Shown piece after piece: positions 56,700-64,000 of a stretch of DNA of 64,000 nt. Within the stretch, counting starts at the first letter, position 1. Every line of letters begins with the position of its first letter. The notes beneath the pieces were generated by a model. The model ran no database searches and was not told the origin of the DNA. It worked only from the letters and a program-made list of their open reading frames with translations. Location of the stretch: the NCBI GenBank assembly GCA_963575745.1, contig CAUYUJ010000658.1, forward strand, positions 405,001-469,000, written 5' to 3'. The position numbers and the translations under genes are program-made. The DNA is from Prorocentrum cordatum (lineage: Eukaryota; Sar; Dinophyceae; Prorocentrales; Prorocentraceae).

Positions 56700-58849
56700 C
56701 ACAGACAGACAGACCGACGGGGCTGCCAGTGCCACGCGCGCACACACAGACACTGACACACACCCCCACACACACACACGCGCACACAAACACACGCAAG
56801 TACACGCGCACAGACAGACAGACAAGCACACACACACTCACAGACGAACAGGAAGGCAAACACACTGACAGATCCACAGACAGACAGACACACAGACATA
56901 CTGACATGCAGACACGCAGACACACAGACACAAAGACACGCAGGCACAAGGATACACAGGCACACAGAAAACCAGTCACAAGAACACACAGGCACCCAGA
57001 CACGCAGACACTCAGACACACAGACACACGGACACGCAAACACACAGACATACAGACACACAGACACGGACACACGGACACACGGACATACGAACACAAA
57101 AGACACACGGACATACAGACACACAGACACACTGACACACAGACACACAGACACACAGACACACAGACAAACAGACACACAGACACACAGACACACAGGC
57201 ACACAAACACGCAGACAAACAAACACCCAGAAAAGACTGACAGACACACAGACACACAGACACACGGACACACGGACACGCAGACACACAGGCACACAGA
57301 CACACGGACACACACAGGGACACACAGACACACTGACACACAGACACACAGACACACAGACACACAGACACACAGACACACAGACACACAGACACACGGA
57401 CACACAGACAAACAGACACACAGACATACAGACACATAGACACACAGACACACAGACACACGGACACACGGACACACTGACACCAACACACAGACACACA
57501 GACACACCCACACCAACACACACAGATTGACAGACACACAGACACACAGACACACGGACACACGGACACGCAGACACACAGTCACACAGACACACGGACA
57601 CACACAGGGACAAGCGGACACACAAACACACAGACACACAGACAACCAGACACACAGATACACAGACACACAGACACACAGACACACGGACACACCGACA
57701 CACTGACACACAGAAACACAGACACACAGACACACTGACGCACGGACACACCGACACACAGGCAACCACACACACACACACAGATACACAGACACAAAGA
57801 CACGCGGACACAAAGAATGACAGAAAGACAGACACAGAGGCACAGGGGCACACAGACACACAGACACACAGACACACAGACACACAGACACATAGACACA
57901 GAGACCGACAGACACACAGACACAAAGACACACAGACACACGGACAATCAGACACACAGACACACAGACACACAGACACACAGACACACAGACACACAGA
58001 CACACAGAAAGACAGAGAGACAGAAACACACACAGACACACATACACTCAGACACACAGACAAACGGACACACAGACACACTGACACACAGACACACGGA
58101 CACACGGACACACTGACACCAACACACAGACACACAGACACACCAACACCAACACACACAGATTGACAGACACACAGACACACAGACACAAGGACACACG
58201 GACACGCAGACACACAGTCACACAGACACACGGACACACACAGGGACACACGGACACACAAACACACAGACACACAGACAACCAGACACACAGATACACA
58301 GACACACAGACACACAGACACACGGACACACCGACACACTGACACACAGAAACACAGACACACAGACACACTGACGCACGGACACACCGACACACAGGCA
58401 ACCACACACACACAGATACACAGACACACAGACACACGGACACAAAGAATGACAGAAAGACAGACACAGAGGCACAGGGACACACAGACACACAGACACA
58501 CAGACACACAGACACATAGACACAGAGACCGACAGACACACAGACACACAGACACACAGACACACGGACAATCAGACACACAGACACACAGACACACAGA
58601 CACACAGACACACAGAAAGACAGAGAGACAGAAACACAGACACACAGACACACATACACACAGACACACAGACAAACGGACACACAGACACACAGACACA
58701 CGGACACACAGACACACAGACACACAGGCACACAAACACGCAGACAAACAAACACACAGACATACAGACACACAAATACACAAACACACAGACACACACG
58801 CACATACACTCAAGCACACTGACACGCACAGCACCAGATACACAGACAC
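51473..58849. repeat. 7.4-kb (ACACAGAC)n octanucleotide array with higher-order repeats
   Basis: Continuous 8-bp ACACAGAC repeat with variants. Landmarks recur in register. GACCGACGGGGCTGCCAG occurs near 52570, 54928 and 56721. AAGACAGAAAACCAGGCTC occurs near 51850, 54203 and 55976. The intervals are about 2.36 and 1.78 kb. Ser/Val/Cys- and Thr/His/Asp-rich ORFs of up to 891 codons run through it only because the unit lacks stops in several frames; none is accepted. Confidence 0.95.
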
Positions 58850-58950
58850 TCGCAGCACAGCCTTGCCCTAGTCTGCCCGCTACGCCCCCCCCCCGTCTTG
58901 CTTCTCCTCTCTTGCCCCCTCAAAACCCAGCCCCCACCGCACCCCCCGCC

Positions 58951-61900
58951 CTATCGACCCGCATGCCAGGCGGACCCCGCAGACGGATCCAGCTCATTCC
59001 CCTGCATATCCACGCCCCCCCCTCGGGTCCCCTCCGAGACCCGCTGCGACGCGCGCGTCGCATCCCCCAAATCGCGGCTGCGCCGGAACGCAGCCAAGTT
59101 CTCGATCCTTCCCGCGCCGAAACCTGTGACCACTCGCGCGGCGCCGCCGCCACTCGACGGCCCAGGCGGCTCCGCGCGCCTCGGGCGCACCAGCACCCCC
59201 CCTCGTATGTACGCGCCCTCGCCCGCGGCAGCCCCCTCCTCGACCGCGACGGGGCCGGGCGCCAAACGCGCCGACCTCCTCCGAGGGACCTCCGCCTCTG
59301 ACCGAGGCTCCACCTTTCGCTTCCCCGACGCTGGAGCCCTCCCCGCCCCCAGTCTTACCCCCTCAGCGCCGCCCCCCGTCTCCACCGCTGCCACATCTTT
59401 CCCCCCCGCGACACTCGCGCACGCCACATCGCCACCTAGACCCCCGCCGCCCGCGCGCGCCCCCGCGGGCCCTCGGGCACCTCGGACGCGGCCTCGCCCA
59501 GCGACGTCGCGCTCCCCGCCGACATCCCTAACTCCAGCCGCGGTGACCGCGCCACCCGCCGCCCCTGCATCCGAGCGAGGCGTCGCCGTCTTCCCCCGTG
59601 CGCGCCGCGCGGCAGAACGCGGAGCGGCGCCACCCGGCGAGCCTGAGACCCCCCCCTCTCTCGGAGACACCGCCCCCCCGCCAACCCCAGCGGTCAAGTC
59701 GCGGACGCCTGCCGCGCCCCTTGACTCGGCTGCGCCCGAAGCCGCGCCCTCCGTCGTGACCGCTAGCCGCCCAGCGGTACCATCACCATCGACGGCGCGC
59801 CCCTCCCCTGACTCGGAAACCGCAAACTTCCTCCGCAGGCGCCTGCTCGCGGAACGCGGCTTGGCAGCGGCAACCGAGACAACGCCCCCCCTGCGTCCTC
59901 CACGGCCTGGCCCTGCACCAACTCCACCGCCGGACGTAGCCTCACCCCCCGACCCGACAGAGGCCGAAGCCCCGGCCCGATCGCCAGCGACGCCGCGCGC
60001 GCGCCCGTTCCCTCGGGCCGCCGACGCCCCACCCCCCCCCTCGCGCTCCGTCGCTCCGTCGGCGTCACCGCCAACAGCCCCACCCCCGCCCCATCCGCCG
60101 CCACCAGACGCACTCGCATCACTGCCCCCCGGCCCACTCCCGCCACTGCCCTGCCCCTCACGCGCTGCGCCCACCTCGGTCGCACCTGCGCCCGCGCCCT
60201 GCCCCTGACCGCGGCCCAGGCGGCAATACACTGCCATGTACGCCTCCTTCTGCTTGATGTGCGCCGGCTCGCCTCGGATCAAGCGCGGTGGCTCATCGTC
60301 GTCAAACATGAAGTACCTCCCATCATGAACGCGGCACAGAGTCGTGTAATGGCCGCTATTCACTGACCGCCCATTGTGGTAAACCACACCGACCAACTGC
60401 ATCTGGGGAAGCCCTGGCAGCCTCAGTTGCTCTTCCACCCACACTGCCTCCCGCGCCTCGGTGCCCCTCCTCAATTGAACCACCAGAACCTGTGGCACAC
60501 CAGTTGCTCTCGTCTGCCTCACGTGCTTAACCCGGTCGTGCTCGTCGCGGCAACACCCCGGGCAGCTCTTCTCGATTTCTTCAGGAGCACAGAAGTCGCA
60601 GTACAACTCCTGCAGCATCAAGGGCCCACCTGGACGTCCATGAACACGCAGCTTCAGTACATCCTCAGCCTCGTACGCGACAGTCTCGTAATTGCACACG
60701 TCACACTTCTCCCGCTTCTCCACGACGAACCCGAACATCTGATCAACGCACGTCACCCGTAGATTCACCGCGCGGATGCTCTCGGGTTCCCGCTGCGCAA
60801 AACGACCTGCCAACATCTCTGCGTCACGCGCAGCCACCATCAGCTTACCCCAATACGCAAACACATCCTGCTGCTGCCACGGGTCGTTGAACTCACTCGG
60901 CCGCCCCATCACATCGTCGTCGCAGTCAACGCTCGTACGCCGCAGCACACTCACAGGTCCCTGCTGCCAGCGTCGCGAGCACAACTGGTTGTACGTCTCC
61001 CACATCCCGCACACGCAACAACGCCCCGTGCCCCGGTCCTCGCACTGCTGCTCTGAATGCCATCGAAGCCACTCCAAGACGGCAGGCGTCCGCAACATCA
61101 GCTGCGTCACACTGACTACGTAGCAGGTGTGCCATGGCCGCGGCATCCCTCGGACGGGCACGCACCGCACGCTGTCCCACGAAGCCGCGCGAATGCCAGC
61201 CACGTTCGGGACATACATGTCTGCCGGGCACGGTGGCGGCGGAGGCGGGCAGGGGCTCGGTGGCGGCGGAACCGGGCGACCCAAAGCAAACAAACTCTGT
61301 GGCCCGAACGCTGCGGATATCGCTTGTTCCCGACGGCGCTGTCGGCGGCCGGCAGCCCGCTGCTGCGTCCGCAAGTACGCCTCTCGATCTCGTTCCTGCG
61401 CCTGCTGCCGGGCCAGCGCCGCGGACTCTCGACCACGCTGTAACCGACTCTGAACCTCCACACCCTCCAGTCTCTGTGACTGATCGCGCGTCGCCTGCAG
61501 CACGACTCGCGCGCGCTGCGCCACGGCCCTCATCTTCTGCTCCCGAGATCCAAAGCACGCGTGGGCACGCACATACCCGAACAGCCCATAGTGGTCGGAC
61601 ATGTGGAACTCGGAACCCTCGAAGAACACCTTCCCTTTCCCTACCAAGTGCACCTCGGACCAGAGATCCGCTCCAAAGAGCACCCGGTCACGTCTCTGGC
61701 CGACAGCCCCCCTCTCGCCGAGACCCGAATAGAACTTATTGCCGGGGCAACCCCAGGATCGGCCCTCATACCATGCGTCCCTCAGACGCAACTGCTCCAC
61801 GGCTGCCTGCACCTGCGCATCCGTGCTGTTCATGTCGCCCACGATGAGCAGCCGATGGCATTCGTCCCCGCACTTCGCCACAATCTTCCCAAGTATCGCA

Positions 61901-64000
61901 CGACGCCGTTCCCATGACGCGTCCGTGGGCAGGTGCACCGCCGCCACGTGCACGTGCCCATCGCCGCCGGCGCCGCCGTCTCCGGGCACCTGGACACGGC
62001 ACAGCACGCACGGATCCTGCCCTGGCACAGCCACAGATTCCGCCCGCAGACCGTGCCTGACGTACAGATGCACATACCCCCTGGACTCGTGCGCCTGCGC
62101 AACGCCCGCCAATTGAAACTCCCCTGACAGCTCCTCGTACGCGCCCCCGCCCTCGCACTCCTGCAAGGCAACGACGTCACACCCGCGCGCCTGCCTCCAA
62201 CGGAGCACCTCGCCAAGAACCGCGGCGCGCTGATCCCGCGCGGTCCAGGAATGCGGCGCCACGGCAGCGCGATGCCCACCAGCAATGTTCCACGTCGCAA
62301 ACGACAACGTCGACGCGCCCTCAAGGCCCTCTCCCTCGCCTGCCTCGTCCACGGCCCTCCCCACCACACCCGCCATCGCCCGGCCCGCGCCCGCCGCACT
62401 GGGCCCAGACACATCCGCGCGCGGGGCGACGCCGAAGAGGTCCAGAGCGTCACGGCACTCCTGGTCCGAGAGCAACAACTCCATGACATCCCGCGCACCC
62501 CGCGCGCCGACACCCGCGCGGAAAGACGCGAACGCGCCCCGCAACGCACGACACACGTCTGGCACGAACGACTCCGCCGACGCATCCAGCACCCTGGCAC
62601 CGGCCCCGCGACCAACGTGGCCCAGCAGGAGCCCGAGTGCGCCGGCGATCCTCTGCGAAGGCACCCGAACGTGCGGCGCCTCCCCAAACTCTACCACTGG
62701 TGGCGGGCGCCGCCCATCACTGGCCTGTATCGGCCGCAGCAGCGCGTCGATATTCCGAGCGATTCGCCCTGCAACCGCCTCCCTCCGGCCTCGATCGTAC
62801 ACGCACACGGTCAGAGACTCGGCACGCCCGAGCGCCTCCCCCGCCCGACCAGCCTGGACGCGCACGAAGATCCAATCCTGGGGAACGCCAGACACGCTCA
62901 GAGCGTCCACGGCAGCAACCATCAGCAACTCCTTCTTATCGCTGACGCTGCTCGCGTCCCAAACGCTCGTCCAGTTGTGCGCCACCCGAGCAAAATGCTC
63001 TGGGTTCTCCTCCGCGCCGACGTGCTCGCCCACCTTTGCCGATGCCACAGTCATCGGCAGGTCTAACCCTGAGCACAGCTGTCGCGCCACCTTCAGGAAG
63101 AACTCCAACGCCTGACGCTCCAGTCTGCCCTCCGCCAGAGCGCTCTCCGACCGCACGTTCACGACCCACTTGTCCATCCGCAGCGCGCAGCCACCGCGAA
63201 CGTCCCCGAACGCATCCTTCATCTTCCTGGCCGCCTTATCCAAGCTTCCGTGCAGTCTCGGCGGCACCAGCGCACCCATGGCTTCCTTCACAGCGCTCAT
63301 GTGCAGCGGGCCCAGGCTCGGTTCCACGACATCGAACACGCGACCATCCCACCGCCCACACGCCACCCACCGATCCACCATCATGTCAGCGACACGGCCC
63401 AACAACTCCACTCCGTCGTCGTCCGGGCGCTCCCGCGACAGCCGCGCAGCGGCAGCCCTCAAACGCCCCCGCAACTCTTCCACCGTGTCAACACCAGAGA
63501 AATCCTCTGCATCCCCACCCGCCAGCTCCCGCGCGGCCTCGCGTTCCTCCAACGTCACACCGCGCACCCTCTTCCGGTCCAGGAGCCTGTCAGCCACGGC
63601 GGTCAGACGCCGCCGCGCGACGTCATCACCCCCCGCCTCGGCATCGACAGCCTCAGCCAACGCGGACACGCACGGCGCGCCGTCCTCACCCCAGAGCCAA
63701 GTGTCATCATCCACCACTCTGTTCAGACCTCTGAGCCTCTCCGCCTGCGCCGCACGGACGGTCTCGAGACGGCCCAACAATCTCCCCGCCGCACACCTCT
63801 CCTCTGCGGTCCACAAATCCGCCTCGCAGTACCCATACTTCCGCAACGTTGACGAAGCGCGCGCCTCCAACCGCAGCTCGAACCGACGGCGCTCCCGGAA
63901 CGCCGTCGTGTGCCTGGCCCGCATGAAGTCCGCGTACTCCGGCAAGTCTTCCTCGAACACCAAGTCCCACGGATGCCTGACGCGCGTCGTTGCGACGAAC
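58951..64000 (-). CDS. Helitron-like polyprotein: helicase end, EEP endonuclease, USP protease
   Basis: Frame open to the right edge, so the start is missing. The first residues in the window read FVATTRVRHPWDL, matching motif VI at the end of Pif1-type Helitron helicases. About 550 unassigned residues follow. Next comes an endonuclease/exonuclease/phosphatase domain (about 62300-61565): ATWNIAGG, VVALQECEG, VGDMNSTDAQ and MSDHYGLFGY, all key positions present. Then a ubiquitin-specific protease domain (about 61240-60230): Cys box HTCYVVSVTQLML (Cys codon 61123-61125), Zn-ribbon pairs CDVC and CDFC/CPGC, and His box NSGHYTTL with RYFMFDDDEP (His codon 60349-60351). The last 430 or so residues are Gly/Ala/Arg-rich. 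EEP after the helicase is known in Helentron-type elements; the USP is unusual. The left-hand Helitron ORFs are on the same strand but lack this part, so whether they are one family cannot be shown here. Confidence 0.87.
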   Translation of the reverse strand, partial: FVATTRVRHPWDLVFEEDLPEYADFMRARHTTAFRERRRFELRLEARASSTLRKYGYCEADLWTAEERCAAGRLLGRLETVRAAQAERLRGLNRVVDDDTWLWGEDGAPCVSALAEAVDAEAGGDDVARRRLTAVADRLLDRKRVRGVTLEEREAARELAGGDAEDFSGVDTVEELRGRLRAAAARLSRERPDDDGVELLGRVADMMVDRWVACGRWDGRVFDVVEPSLGPLHMSAVKEAMGALVPPRLHGSLDKAARKMKDAFGDVRGGCALRMDKWVVNVRSESALAEGRLERQALEFFLKVARQLCSGLDLPMTVASAKVGEHVGAEENPEHFARVAHNWTSVWDASSVSDKKELLMVAAVDALSVSGVPQDWIFVRVQAGRAGEALGRAESLTVCVYDRGRREAVAGRIARNIDALLRPIQASDGRRPPPVVEFGEAPHVRVPSQRIAGALGLLLGHVGRGAGARVLDASAESFVPDVCRALRGAFASFRAGVGARGARDVMELLLSDQECRDALDLFGVAPRADVSGPSAAGAGRAMAGVVGRAVDEAGEGEGLEGASTLSFATWNIAGGHRAAVAPHSWTARDQRAAVLGEVLRWRQARGCDVVALQECEGGGAYEELSGEFQLAGVAQAHESRGYVHLYVRHGLRAESVAVPGQDPCVLCRVQVPGDGGAGGDGHVHVAAVHLPTDASWERRRAILGKIVAKCGDECHRLLIVGDMNSTDAQVQAAVEQLRLRDAWYEGRSWGCPGNKFYSGLGERGAVGQRRDRVLFGADLWSEVHLVGKGKVFFEGSEFHMSDHYGLFGYVRAHACFGSREQKMRAVAQRARVVLQATRDQSQRLEGVEVQSRLQRGRESAALARQQAQERDREAYLRTQQRAAGRRQRRREQAISAAFGPQSLFALGRPVPPPPSPCPPPPPPCPADMYVPNVAGIRAASWDSVRCVPVRGMPRPWHTCYVVSVTQLMLRTPAVLEWLRWHSEQQCEDRGTGRCCVCGMWETYNQLCSRRWQQGPVSVLRRTSVDCDDDVMGRPSEFNDPWQQQDVFAYWGKLMVAARDAEMLAGRFAQREPESIRAVNLRVTCVDQMFGFVVEKREKCDVCNYETVAYEAEDVLKLRVHGRPGGPLMLQELYCDFCAPEEIEKSCPGCCRDEHDRVKHVRQTRATGVPQVLVVQLRRGTEAREAVWVEEQLRLPGLPQMQLVGVVYHNGRSVNSGHYTTLCRVHDGRYFMFDDDEPPRLIRGEPAHIKQKEAYMAVYCRLGRGQGQGAGAGATEVGAAREGQGSGGSGPGGSDASASGGGGWGGGGAVGGDADGATEREGGGGASAARGNGRARGVAGDRAGASASVGSGGEATSGGGVGAGPGRGGRRGGVVSVAAAKPRSASRRLRRKFAVSESGEGRAVDGDGTAGRLAVTTEGAASGAAESRGAAGVRDLTAGVGGGAVSPREGGVSGSPGGAAPRSAARRARGKTATPRSDAGAAGGAVTAAGVRDVGGERDVAGRGRVRGARGPAGARAGGGGLGGDVACASVAGGKDVAAVETGGGAEGVRLGAGRAPASGKRKVEPRSEAEVPRRRSARLAPGPVAVEEGAAAGEGAYIRGGVLVRPRRAEPPGPSSGGGAARVVTGFGAGRIENLAAFRRSRDLGDATRASQRVSEGTRGGGVDMQGNELDPSAGSAWHAGR

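Noticed and set aside
51473-58849. CRISPR-like array
   Set aside because: No spacers of uniform length between constant repeats; it is a simple 8-bp tandem repeat in a eukaryotic transposon-rich context.
51429-58871. Very long Ser/Val/Cys-rich and Thr/His/Asp-rich ORFs (up to 891 codons)
   Set aside because: They are translations of the ACACAGAC octanucleotide array, which lacks stops in several frames; no domain, composition or start context supports a protein.
62350-62900. Degenerate Ulp1-like protease between helicase and EEP of the right polyprotein
   Set aside because: A segment with CVYDRG and VPSQRIAGALGLLL loosely recalls the end of Ulp1 domains, but the catalytic Cys and a convincing His/Asp are not visible, so it is left unassigned.

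Overview
This is a repeat-dense eukaryotic window with no recognisable host gene. All credible coding sequence lies on the minus strand and belongs to transposable elements; the rest is satellite, minisatellite and microsatellite DNA. There are no ribosome-binding sites, operons, tRNAs, rRNAs or CRISPR arrays. The GC-rich Helitron-type ORFs, the giant simple-sequence arrays and the LINE reverse transcriptases (motif C reads WADN) suggest a large protist or algal genome. A dinoflagellate is my best guess, from recollection of similar RTs, but no dinoflagellate spliced-leader sequence was noticed, so confidence is low.

Layout. 1-1.9 kb: degenerate minisatellites. 1.9-12.6 kb: a broken Helitron-like element (N-terminal zinc-finger region, then an HUH/two-tyrosine Rep), cut off after Rep. 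12.7-18.2 kb: a (TCG)71 tract, a minisatellite of about two dozen units resembling repeats inside the Helitron-side ORF, a GAGCCC hexanucleotide array that switches polarity, and an ACACAGAC array. 18.2-42.6 kb: a composite satellite (about 175-bp monomers plus a two-level inverted repeat) interrupted by LINEs A, B, C and D and by two short LINE 3' fragments. 42.9-51.3 kb: (AC)n arrays alternating with GC-rich blocks, one of which holds LINE E. 51.5-58.85 kb: an octanucleotide array with higher-order periodicity. 58.95-64 kb: the C-terminal two thirds or so of a second Helitron-like polyprotein (end of a Pif1-type helicase, an endonuclease/exonuclease/phosphatase domain and a ubiquitin-specific protease), running off the right edge.

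Most interesting. The five LINEs share a lineage signature. All five copies have an RNase H domain whose motifs come in circularly permuted order: GDS and H..N..AD first, then FDGG and the helix-A Glu. The four copies that retain the RT have WADN instead of Y/FADD and GG.EGP/GG.ESP instead of the usual motif B. ORF1 and ORF2 lie in one frame separated by a single stop codon in three of the four copies where the junction is present, and probably ancestrally in the fourth. Four LINEs and both short fragments sit directly after (T)CAACCT(T)G(G), mostly inside a hairpin-capable satellite site whose arms show compensatory changes between copies; empty versions of the site are present in the same window. 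A second notable system is the Helitron-type polyprotein carrying a USP-family deubiquitinase downstream of its endonuclease domain.
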